Below are positions 31,422 to 38,355 of a DNA stretch of 38,355 nucleotides, in pieces (the first letter of the stretch is position 1; every line of letters begins with the position of its first letter). The DNA is taken from contig JAURFH010000012.1 of the NCBI GenBank assembly GCA_030834415.1, forward strand, positions 1 to 38,355, written 5' to 3'. Source of the stretch: Verrucomicrobiota bacterium (GTDB lineage: Bacteria > Verrucomicrobiota > Verrucomicrobiia > Limisphaerales > JAEYXS01). The translations under genes and the position numbers were made by a program. The notes under the pieces were generated by a model. That model was not told the DNA's origin and searched no databases. It saw only the letters and a list, made by a program, of their open reading frames with translations.

Positions 31422-33959
31422 TCAACGGCGCTCCATTATCGCGCGCACTTCATCGGCTTTCATCCCCTTGGTCGGCAGCGGCCAGCCAAGCAGATCGCCA
31501 TTCGGCTGGAAGCCGCCACCATCCACATCCACAAAGATGGGATTGTGATAGGCACAAGGACGGATTTTCGCCTGGCTGCTCGTGCCGTAACCGGTGGACA
31601 GATTGGAATTCTCACCCATCGCCACCACGATCAGGTGGCTGTCTTCTGAGAGCGGCACGGTGATCGTCTGGTCGAACTTCACCACACCATCAGCAAACAT
31701 CTTCGGGTTCGCCTTGCGGGTGAAATTCAGTTTGGGCATCTGGCGGCCGTTCACCAGCACCTGGACGCGGTCGATGTCGATCCAGTCGGTGCACTGCACC
31801 TTCACCTTGAGCTTGATGGAGCCCGTGGCCCGTGCCTCGCCACCGGGCTGGATGCCATCCTCCGTGGTCACTTGCAGGAAAGGTCCAGTGGTCAGGTAGC
31901 TCCGTCCGGCTTTCGCATGACGGGAAATCTCCTCGTGATTGATCTCGGCGGGCTTATCTGAGCTGCTCGGGAAATACATCCGCCAGCCGCCCACACCGTT
32001 GCCATAAACAGAGTGCGCATCACAGACCGCCGTGCCCCAATAACGATGCCCGCGATTAAGCAACTGCAGCCAGATGAACTCCCGCAGATACGTCACTGTT
32101 TCCTTACCCGAACGATCACGCCCGATGCGGAAGGGGCCATCATTAAGGATTTGCGAATCGGAATAATTCTGCGTCTCCACGCCCTCGATGAGGCGTTCCA
32201 ACCCTAGGAAACCGCCGTCTGCCCGGCCATCGCCATCGCGGTCGATGAAATTGGCGACCATGTCCGGATGATTGATCTGCACCCAACGATGCGGGTTTTG
32301 CCCCTGGAAATCACGCAAAGTGATCGCGGTGATGCGCGGATCCGGGTCCCATTTCGGCGCGCCATTATCCTGGATGTTCCACTGCGGCGTCAGCGGGAAC
32401 ATATTGAAGTGTGCAGCGCCACCGGTGAGTTCCATACCGCTTACCGTCTGGATCTCATCCTTCAATCCCAGCTTCTCGATATGGGGACGCCAATCGTAAA
32501 GGCGGTTGTGTTCCGTGGTCGGGGCGAACTCCACGTGCTCCGCCGCCAGGTTGGTGATGCGATCATCCGTACCGCAAGTATTGTCGCCACTGGGCGTGGA
32601 GTGATTGTGGAAGTCCGCACTGATCCAACCCTTGGTATCCACCAAACGCTTCAGGACTCCTTTCACGACATACGTCTTGCCCGGCTCCAACTTCACTGTC
32701 TCGCTCAAGTGGCTGAACTCGATGCCGTGCGTCACGATGACTTTATACTCACCCGGGGGCAAACCCACGGAGAACTGGCCTTTCTCCGAATGATACTGGT
32801 CCACACAACCATGCGCGCGATTGGCCGGACCCAGGTCAGGATTCTTCGTGCCATTCACGCCGTGGAACTGGGCCTTGCACGGGATGCTCTTGCCGGTCTC
32901 ATCCTTGATATCAAAAACGAAGGTTGAAGGGGCAGACATGATCGGATCAAAAGCGGCGATCGCTTTTGCTTCCACATTCACCCTGGATTTCACCGTCTCG
33001 CGGCCCAGATCAATGGCGCTGACTTCATAACTGCCCGGCCGCAAATTCACCTTGTAGGCACCTTGGGCATCTGGATACGCCGGGATCGCTTTGCCATCCA
33101 CCACCACTTCGACTTTACCGGTGGTCACTGGCTTGCCGTTGGCGTCCTTGATGGTTCCGCTCAAGGTTCCCACCGGCCCCTTCTGCGCCATCACCACACC
33201 CATCGCTTCCAAAGGCGAATGACCTACCGCCAAGAAGCGTGCAAAGGAAATCTCCTCCCCGGGCTGCAACTCCACCTGCTTGGGCGGGGCGCTGAGGCCA
33301 TCCACATTCACCCAAGCGTAAGAGTAACCAGCTTTGTCCGAGGGATCTTCGGCATCGGCCCAAGCGATGCCTCGTTCTGTCCCGCTTCGCGCGAACTTCG
33401 TCCAGCGATCATCTGGCGTTCCCTTAACCACTTGAGTGCTCTCATTGCGAAAGGTCGTGACGACCAACACGCCCTGCCAGCCATCTTTCAAACGATACTC
33501 ATGGCGCTTGAACAGCCCCTTGTTATTCGCGGCTGTGGTAACCGTCTCGATGGCCGCCACCCCACCCTGGCCGGTCTTAGCCACGCGCACATAGGATACC
33601 ATGCCCTGCTGCTGAGAGGGTGTGAAGATGACGATCTGGTCGTTGTTCTCTCCGCGCAAGGTCAGGTCATACAGGCACCCGGGCGTGATACCCGTTTCGC
33701 CGTAAAACGTGCTCATGTTGGCCCGGCGATATAGCGCGTTATGCGAGATGACGGCTTCCACCTTGTCGTTTCGCAACACGAAATCCCCGATGATGCCGTC
33801 CGCTTCTTTGCCCTTGGGCAGCTTGGCTACATCGTCCGGTCCCACCTCAAAAGCCTCGGCCGCTTTTAGCGTTTGCGAAGCGAAGTTGCAGCCGAGTAAA
33901 ATTCCCATCCCCAGCGAAAGCAGATGCCTGGTGTGCCCGACGAGTCGTGTGTTCTTCAT
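31422..33959 (-). CDS. Exported CehA/McbA-family (PHP-fold) metallohydrolase
   Basis: An 845-residue protein with an N-terminal signal sequence (MKNTRLVGHTRH then LLSLGMGILLGCNFA). The first 260 residues are a beta-rich domain of unknown role. Two carboxypeptidase-regulatory-like beta-sandwiches follow (about 263-335, GTLSGTIKDANGKPV to PGSYEVSA; about 345-440, ending LPPGEYKVIVTHG). The PHP-like domain begins at WISADFHNHSTPSGD with the metal-binding His pair H451 and H453, then APTTEHN, QINHPD and VCDAHSVYG, further metal-ligand candidates. The last 120 residues form another beta domain. CehA/McbA enzymes cleave carbamates and related esters, but many relatives have unknown substrates; phosphoesterase activity is possible. 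Periplasmic or secreted. Confidence 0.8.
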   Translation of the reverse strand: MKNTRLVGHTRHLLSLGMGILLGCNFASQTLKAAEAFEVGPDDVAKLPKGKEADGIIGDFVLRNDKVEAVISHNALYRRANMSTFYGETGITPGCLYDLTLRGENNDQIVIFTPSQQQGMVSYVRVAKTGQGGVAAIETVTTAANNKGLFKRHEYRLKDGWQGVLVVTTFRNESTQVVKGTPDDRWTKFARSGTERGIAWADAEDPSDKAGYSYAWVNVDGLSAPPKQVELQPGEEISFARFLAVGHSPLEAMGVVMAQKGPVGTLSGTIKDANGKPVTTGKVEVVVDGKAIPAYPDAQGAYKVNLRPGSYEVSAIDLGRETVKSRVNVEAKAIAAFDPIMSAPSTFVFDIKDETGKSIPCKAQFHGVNGTKNPDLGPANRAHGCVDQYHSEKGQFSVGLPPGEYKVIVTHGIEFSHLSETVKLEPGKTYVVKGVLKRLVDTKGWISADFHNHSTPSGDNTCGTDDRITNLAAEHVEFAPTTEHNRLYDWRPHIEKLGLKDEIQTVSGMELTGGAAHFNMFPLTPQWNIQDNGAPKWDPDPRITAITLRDFQGQNPHRWVQINHPDMVANFIDRDGDGRADGGFLGLERLIEGVETQNYSDSQILNDGPFRIGRDRSGKETVTYLREFIWLQLLNRGHRYWGTAVCDAHSVYGNGVGGWRMYFPSSSDKPAEINHEEISRHAKAGRSYLTTGPFLQVTTEDGIQPGGEARATGSIKLKVKVQCTDWIDIDRVQVLVNGRQMPKLNFTRKANPKMFADGVVKFDQTITVPLSEDSHLIVVAMGENSNLSTGYGTSSQAKIRPCAYHNPIFVDVDGGGFQPNGDLLGWPLPTKGMKADEVRAIMERR

Positions 33960-33972
33960 GCGAGATAACGCG

Positions 33973-34000
33973 ACAATACCCCGCTCGTAATCCCTGACAA
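33973..34000 (-). promoter_or_regulatory. Candidate promoter of the CehA/McbA-like gene
   Basis: On the minus strand TTGTCA (plus 33995-34000), a 16-bp spacer and TATTGT (33973-33978), 13 nt upstream of the ATG. The predicted leader is only about 7 nt. Confidence 0.45.
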
Positions 34001-34035
34001 GTGGTAGTTCGGTGACGAATCGGCAACGGCTACGT

Positions 34036-34725
34036 TCAAGCCAGATTCCACTTTTCGAGCAGGCGATGAAATACGCGGTAAACAGGTGCGCGCTTATCGG
34101 CGAGCAGAGGTGTTTCCTTGGCGCTGACGCGAGGCAGGCAATGCACTGGATTTTCCGGTCGCAGCTCCATCAGCAGACGAGCATTTGTCTGGGTCGAGGC
34201 ATCAGGTTTCGCCACCGCAGAAAGAATGAACTGCGCGCCAGCCTGATAGCGCTTGGGCAAAGCTTCTAACACCAGCAGCGCCTGATTGACCGCCCCCAAC
34301 CTGTCTGCAACGACAATCAACGGTTTGGCTTTGAGACCAGTCAGCAACGTCCGCGAATCAAAGCCTTCACCTATTGGACTGAGCAAGCCCCCCGCCCCTT
34401 CCAACACCAGCAGGGCATAGCGAGCACGGACTTTCTCGATATGCTTCAACACAGCAGCTGGTTTTACGTGCTTCCGTTCCAACCGGGCAGCCACCAGCGG
34501 TGAGAGTGGTTGGGCGAAATGCCAAGGGTTCACCTCATCCAAAGTCTGTTTGTTCGCAGCCGCCCGCAGCAAATGCTCCGCATCCTCACGGCCGCCGGAA
34601 CAGATGGGCTTGCATACGCCGACATCCACGCCTCTTTCCTTTAAGAAACGTGTCAAAAGACCACTGATCACGGTCTTGCCCACCCCGGTATCACTGCCGG
34701 TGACAAAAATGACTGTCTTGCGCAT
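34036..34725 (-). CDS. bioD: Dethiobiotin synthetase
   Basis: The 229-residue protein starts MRKTVIFVTGSDTGVGKT, with the P-loop in GSDTGVGKT. Other BioD features are CKPICSGG after strand 2, NPWHFAQPLSPLVAARLE for substrate binding, LLVLEGAGGLLSPI (the GAGG motif) and VVADRLGAVNQALLVLEAL. It forms the ureido ring of dethiobiotin from DAPA, CO2 and ATP. I placed the start at 34725 because the P-loop strand begins immediately after; the longer frame to 34815 adds an unrelated peptide. No other biotin genes are in the window. Length is normal for BioD (about 225 residues). Confidence 0.92.
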   Translation of the reverse strand: MRKTVIFVTGSDTGVGKTVISGLLTRFLKERGVDVGVCKPICSGGREDAEHLLRAAANKQTLDEVNPWHFAQPLSPLVAARLERKHVKPAAVLKHIEKVRARYALLVLEGAGGLLSPIGEGFDSRTLLTGLKAKPLIVVADRLGAVNQALLVLEALPKRYQAGAQFILSAVAKPDASTQTNARLLMELRPENPVHCLPRVSAKETPLLADKRAPVYRVFHRLLEKWNLA

Positions 34726-34836
34726 GTGCGAAAATAAAAGCACGCCAAGGAGCGGCTGGCGAGTTCGCACCTGAATTTTCGGCAAGGTAGGGCTAGCTGT
34801 CGCCCAGACAAGCAATTGTCGAAGTAGGGTACGTTG

Positions 34837-35124
34837 TTAAGCCGTTGTGTGATCATGTGGCGCTCTCATCCATGCGTCTCCGATGTGACGCCGCGAAGCC
34901 TGCCAGCCCTCCGGCAAATCAGCAACCTCCTCCAATGTTGAATCAAGTGCGAGCATCTCTGCCAAGCCGACTGGAACCGCGTCTCGAAGCTCTGGAGTGT
35001 CTCGTCCTGTGAACTGCCAACCATGCCAATGCGTCACGCGAAGAACTGGTGCACCCTCGACGATGGAGCGAAGCGTAATGATCGCGCGATTCGGTGGGTC
35101 TGGAAATGGCCAAGAGGTGTCCAT
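34837..35124 (-). CDS. Hypothetical protein
   Basis: A 95-residue acidic, soluble protein with no signal peptide. It is rich in Trp and His (VLRVTHWHGWQF) and ends LPEGWQASRRHIGDAWMR plus a short His-rich tail. A terminal Gly-Trp-x-Ala-x-Arg...Trp-x-Arg pattern is reminiscent of small DUF2185/immunity-type proteins, but this is a weak resemblance by eye. It lies 49 nt downstream of another small unknown gene on the same strand and may be co-transcribed with it. No clear ribosome-binding site. Confidence 0.55.
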   Translation of the reverse strand: MDTSWPFPDPPNRAIITLRSIVEGAPVLRVTHWHGWQFTGRDTPELRDAVPVGLAEMLALDSTLEEVADLPEGWQASRRHIGDAWMRAPHDHTTA

Positions 35125-35173
35125 GGGTTAAAGACTCGGTAACCCGTCAAGCCGGGTTAGCAGCAGCGTATGG

Positions 35174-35509
35174 TCAAACACGCTCTGAAACCTCCACGCT
35201 GCCAGTGACAATCCGAACGTCGGCCCGAGTGTCGGTGACGATGAAATCCTCAGTGCCGTGCAGCCCAATAGTGATTTCGGCGTCCGACCACTCCACTGGT
35301 GCGTGAATGGTCAGGGGGTAAATACAGGCAATCGAGAGATGGCCGTTGTGTCCCTCCCGGCGTAGAACAACCCGCAGGGTCCGATGCGAATCGGTGAGCT
35401 CAGCCATCTGGGCGTGCGAACCCCGCCAGCGACTCAAGAGAGCTGCAAAGTGACGCAGCATGTCGAGGCGTCCGTCTTTCCGTTCCGGCATTTGGGTGTT
35501 ACTACTCAT
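35174..35509 (-). CDS. Hypothetical protein
   Basis: A 111-residue soluble protein (MSSNTQMPERKDG...). The N-terminal 40 residues are helical and basic; the rest looks beta-rich (TLRVVLRREGHNGHLSIACIYP, AEITIGLHGTEDFIVTD, ADVRIVTGSVEV). No family recognised. It precedes the gene at 34837-35124 on the same strand. Together they form a small two-gene insert between bioD and the rRNA methyltransferase gene. Confidence 0.55.
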   Translation of the reverse strand: MSSNTQMPERKDGRLDMLRHFAALLSRWRGSHAQMAELTDSHRTLRVVLRREGHNGHLSIACIYPLTIHAPVEWSDAEITIGLHGTEDFIVTDTRADVRIVTGSVEVSERV

Positions 35510-35837
35510 GCGTGTGCGAGTGCGCCTAACAGATATTGGACCAAACTCCGGTTTGGCCTAGTATGTTTGGTAGCAGGGCCTAGGGTTTCACTTGTGAATT
35601 GAGTTTACGCCACTTGCCCCAGTTTGCCAGCGGAGAATTTGGCCGAGTATCGGGTGTATACAGGTGATGAACTTTCCAGAATCCCGCTCGGATTTGGAGC
35701 ACCGGCTGCGAAAAGAGTTTGGGACCGGGTGGAACCGGTCCTTACCAATCGGCGGAGGGCTTAGGAAAGCCGCCCCTTCCACATGCCTCGTAAATTTCGT
35801 TTCACCGGACGGCAAGCCTCGTTACTTTATCCCCGAT
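35510..35837. other. Intergenic region upstream of the RlmI-like gene
   Basis: No convincing gene. It holds three short hairpins: CCAAAC-TCCG-GTTTGG (35541-35556), GGACCGG/CCGGTCC (35722-35741) and, shortly after, GGCTT-AGGA-AAGCC. None has a T run. The methyltransferase frame stays open to a GTG at 35664, so the right-hand half could be an N-terminal extension, but it lacks the features of the family. Confidence 0.4.
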
Positions 35838-37046
35838 ATGGCGAAGACGATAACGGTAGCCACGGAACATTCCGGTGGCAGTGAGACCTGGCTGAAACCC
35901 TGGGTGCAGATGAAATACTTCAGTTTTCATCCCCAGATATTCACGGCCATGATCAAGCGCGTCTCGCAGGATGCCCAACCCGGCGCGCTGGTGCATGTCT
36001 ATGACAAGGAAGGCAAGCCCTTCGGCATGGGCCTCTACAACCCCAAGGCCCGTGTTCCCCTCCGGGTCTTTCACCATGGTCCGGAACCGCTGGGCGAAGA
36101 GCTGTTCAATACCTTGCTGGACCGGGCGCTCGACCTGCGGCTGAACACCCTCAATCTGCCGGAAAAGACCGATGCCTTCCGCGTCATCCACTCCGATGGT
36201 GATGGCTTGAGCGGCTTGATCATCGACAAGTTCAACGATGTGCTGAGCATCGAGGTCCATAGCCTCGGCATCTTCAAGCGACTGCCGGACTGGTTGCCGA
36301 TATTGCATGAGCGCCTGGGCACCAAACGTATCGTCATCGAGATCGACGAAGTGGTCGCCTCGATGGAGCGTATCAAGCCCCGTGACATCAAGACGGATGA
36401 AGTGCGCTCCGTGCGCATCCTGGAGCACGGTGTGAAGTATGAGGTGAATTTTGCCGAGGGTCACAAGACCGGCTTCTTCTGCGACCAGCGGGAAAACCGC
36501 CGCAAGCTCGCGCAGATGGTGAATGGCAAACGCGTGCTGGACCTGTGCAGTTACACAGGCGGCTTCTCCATCTCCGCCAAGCTGAACGGTGCCGATGAAG
36601 TGACCGGCGTGGATCTGGATGAAAAAGCCATCGCCCAAGCCAAGCGCAACGCCAATATCAACAATGCCCGCGTGGAATGGGTGCATTGTGATGCCTACTC
36701 TTACGCACGACAGATGCAACGCAACGGCGAGCAATGGGATGTGGTGATCCTTGATCCGCCGAAGTTCATCCTGAGCCGGGAAGAGGCGTTTGAGGGGGAA
36801 CGCAAGTATGAGGATTTGAACCGTCTCGGCATCCTCATCACCAAGCCCGGCGGGCTTTTAGTGACCTGCTCCTGTTCCGGTCTGCTCTCCTTCGGTCACT
36901 TCGAGGAGATCGCCACCAAGGTGGCGCATCGCGAAGGCAAGCGCTTGCAGATCATCGATCGCACGGAAGCTGGCGGCGATCACCCCGTGATGTCGAACTG
37001 CCCAGAGAGTCAGTATCTGAAACTGATTTGGGCGCGGGTATTCTAA
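35838..37046 (+). CDS. RlmI-type 23S rRNA (cytosine-5) methyltransferase
   Basis: A 402-residue protein from MAKTITVATEHSGG. An N-terminal PUA-like part (about 1-90, LKPWVQ...ALVHVYDKEGKPFGMGLYNP) is followed by the central EEHD-like region (FRVIHSDGDGLSGLIIDKFND) and a Rossmann methyltransferase. The latter has EGHKTGFFCDQRENR, the SAM loop LDLCSYTGGFSISA, VDLDEKA, the catalytic-region DPPKF and TCSCSGLL, where the Cys pair suits m5C chemistry. By family it modifies 23S rRNA cytosine (position 1962 in E. coli). The start at 35838 reproduces the usual distance of about 45 residues to the PUA strand; the frame is open 58 codons further up. It abuts mutT tail to tail with no gap. Confidence 0.85.
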   Translation: MAKTITVATEHSGGSETWLKPWVQMKYFSFHPQIFTAMIKRVSQDAQPGALVHVYDKEGKPFGMGLYNPKARVPLRVFHHGPEPLGEELFNTLLDRALDLRLNTLNLPEKTDAFRVIHSDGDGLSGLIIDKFNDVLSIEVHSLGIFKRLPDWLPILHERLGTKRIVIEIDEVVASMERIKPRDIKTDEVRSVRILEHGVKYEVNFAEGHKTGFFCDQRENRRKLAQMVNGKRVLDLCSYTGGFSISAKLNGADEVTGVDLDEKAIAQAKRNANINNARVEWVHCDAYSYARQMQRNGEQWDVVILDPPKFILSREEAFEGERKYEDLNRLGILITKPGGLLVTCSCSGLLSFGHFEEIATKVAHREGKRLQIIDRTEAGGDHPVMSNCPESQYLKLIWARVF

Positions 37047-37451
37047 CTACTCCCGCCAGACTGCGGTATCCCGCTCCAGCATTTCCAGCAACTGCACGTC
37101 TGCTGCGGGGAACTCGTAATCCCGCAATTGCGCCTGAGTGACCCACGCCAAGGCATGGCAATCAATCGGCTGTGGTTCACCGGCTAAGAGTGTGCAGCGG
37201 AAGAATTTCAGGTGCACGGATTTCTCGGGATAGGTGTGGGAAATCTCATCGATCAGAAGGCCCACAGCCACTTCGATACCCAGTTCTTCTTGAAGCTCGC
37301 GACGAAGGCACTGCTCGAAGGTCTCCGCGGGTTCACGTTTGCCGCCGGGGAATTCCCAGAGCCCGCCGAGGTGGTCTTGCGGACGGCGTTGGGTGATAAG
37401 CAACTGGCCGTCCCGAAACACGAGCCCGGCCGCCACTTCGATCACCTTCAT
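37047..37451 (-). CDS. mutT: MutT-type Nudix hydrolase (8-oxo-dGTP diphosphatase candidate)
   Basis: The 134-residue protein contains a perfect Nudix box, Gx5Ex7REUxEExGU, as GKREPAE...RRELQEELGI. The preceding LITQRRPQDHLGGLWEFPGG is typical of MutT/(8-oxo)-dGTPases, as is the following VGLLIDEISHTYPEKSVHLKFF. It would remove oxidised nucleotides from the pool. It starts 11 nt after the ugd stop on the same strand and is probably co-transcribed. Other small Nudix substrates cannot be excluded. Confidence 0.85.
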   Translation of the reverse strand: MKVIEVAAGLVFRDGQLLITQRRPQDHLGGLWEFPGGKREPAETFEQCLRRELQEELGIEVAVGLLIDEISHTYPEKSVHLKFFRCTLLAGEPQPIDCHALAWVTQAQLRDYEFPAADVQLLEMLERDTAVWRE

Positions 37452-37462
37452 AGCGAGATGCC

Positions 37463-38355
37463 TTACCGCCCGATGCTCTTATAAACGAAGCCCAGACGCT
37501 CCATTTCCTTTACATCGAAAAGATTGCGTCCGTCGAACATGATCGGATGCGTCATCCCCTTCTTGGCGCGCTCCAGATCGAGCTGCTTGAACTCGTTCCA
37601 TTCCGTAGCTATCACCAATGCGTCGCAGCCTTCGGCCACCGCGTTCATGTCATCCACGTAGGTGACGTCAGCCGGCAGTAGTGATTTCGCCTTCTCCATC
37701 GCCTTGGGATCATGCACCCGCAGCTTGGCCCCTTCCTTCGCCAGCCGCAGGCAGAGGTCGATAGCCGGCGACATCCGCACGTCATCCGTGTTTTGCTTGA
37801 AGGCCAATCCGAGCACACCGATCTGCTTGTCGCGCAAGACCCAGAGCGTGTCCGTGATCTTCCGGATGAAACGCTCCATCTGGTTGGCATTGATGTTCTG
37901 GACTTCCTTCAGGAGGTCGAACTTGTAGCCAAGCTCTTCCGCGATCTTGATGAACGCACTCAAGTCTTTCGGGAAGCAACTGCCGCCAAAGCCCAGCGAG
38001 GCGTTGAGGAACTTGCGCCCGATGCGCGTGTCCATGCCGATGCCGTTTGCCACTTCCTCCACATTCGCACCGGACTTCTCACAGATGATGGAGACGGCGT
38101 TGATGTAAGATATCTTCAGCGCGAGGAACGAATTCGCCGCGTGCTTGATCAATTCCGCAGAATTGATATCCGTCACGATGATAGGTGCCTTGAAGGGCTC
38201 ATAGATCTCCTTCATGGCCGCCACCGGACGCTCGGAACGGACACCGATCACGACGCGATCCGGCTTCATCAAATCTTCCACCGCGAAACCCTCGCGTAGG
38301 AATTCGGGATTGCTGACCACATCGAACTCCACCTGCGCCTTGCAATAGCGCTTGA
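37463..38355 (-). CDS. ugd: UDP-glucose 6-dehydrogenase (N-terminal part outside window)
   Basis: The frame is open through the right edge of the window; about 296 C-terminal residues of a protein normally around 440 are present. The visible part begins just before SNPEFLREGFAVEDLMKPDRVVIG, the linker to the central domain. The catalytic Cys is in LGFGGSCFPKDL, the conserved Lys and Asn lie in ELIKHAANSFLALKISYINA, and the C-terminal UDP-binding domain has GLAFKQNTDDVRMSPA and FDGRNLFD. It oxidises UDP-glucose to UDP-glucuronate with two NAD+, supplying surface polysaccharides. The N-terminal Rossmann NAD domain is beyond the window. Confidence 0.93.
   Translation of the reverse strand, partial: KRYCKAQVEFDVVSNPEFLREGFAVEDLMKPDRVVIGVRSERPVAAMKEIYEPFKAPIIVTDINSAELIKHAANSFLALKISYINAVSIICEKSGANVEEVANGIGMDTRIGRKFLNASLGFGGSCFPKDLSAFIKIAEELGYKFDLLKEVQNINANQMERFIRKITDTLWVLRDKQIGVLGLAFKQNTDDVRMSPAIDLCLRLAKEGAKLRVHDPKAMEKAKSLLPADVTYVDDMNAVAEGCDALVIATEWNEFKQLDLERAKKGMTHPIMFDGRNLFDVKEMERLGFVYKSIGR

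Noticed and set aside
34726-34815. Thirty-residue N-terminal extension of BioD
   Set aside because: The P-loop strand that begins BioD proteins starts right after the internal ATG at 34725; the extension has no family counterpart.

Overview
The window is a chromosomal segment of a moderately GC-rich Gram-negative bacterium. The gene set suggests a free-living Verrucomicrobiota-type organism. The pointers are a 2,352-residue exported protein built from immunoglobulin-like and delta-60-type repeats, PAS/GAF hybrid kinases with multiple receivers, a CehA/McbA-type PHP-fold hydrolase, a DksA-like protein with a basic tail, and several GTG starts with little Shine-Dalgarno sequence. This assignment is inference; no rRNA or other marker gene is present.

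Layout. 1-1376: the end of a histidine phosphatase overlapping prmA. 1377-3313: an accessory stretch with a small membrane protein, a REP-associated tyrosine transposase (RAYT), four copies of a palindrome cassette on both sides of it, and a 55-residue gene with its own candidate promoter, foldable leader and strong terminator. 3343-7614 (minus strand): two adjacent transcription units. Upstream is dksA-like/rpmG/rpsR, closed by a terminator. Downstream is znuA-znuC-znuB-zur, opened by a promoter whose -35 lies inside a 15-bp palindrome. The L33, S18 and DksA-like proteins all lack the cysteines that bind zinc in the zinc-containing forms, so the block reads as a zinc uptake plus zinc-sparing module.

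7780-15985 (minus strand): a four-gene His-Asp phosphorelay made of two hybrid kinases, each with two C-terminal receivers and an HPt domain, and two response regulators without a DNA-binding domain. One regulator is frameshifted in its last receiver. 16171-19379: a 2-oxo acid dehydrogenase E1alpha-E1beta-E2 operon without E3. 19382-20837: a lipoprotein SGNH hydrolase divergent from a Tat-exported MsrA. 20985-28043: the giant surface protein, closed by a GAAA-tetraloop terminator. 28230-31414: Mn-type superoxide dismutase, hisH, and a divergent Nramp-like transporter lacking the canonical metal-site motifs, followed by a small gene. 31422-38355: an exported CehA/McbA-like protein, bioD, two small unknown genes, an RlmI-type 23S rRNA methyltransferase, a MutT Nudix hydrolase, and the 3' two thirds of a UDP-glucose dehydrogenase gene.

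The most distinctive regions are the zinc block (3343-7614) and the RAYT/palindrome plus small-gene region (1428-3313). Several promoters (znuA, hisH, E1alpha) place the -10 hexamer only 6-7 nt from the start codon, which predicts leaderless mRNAs.
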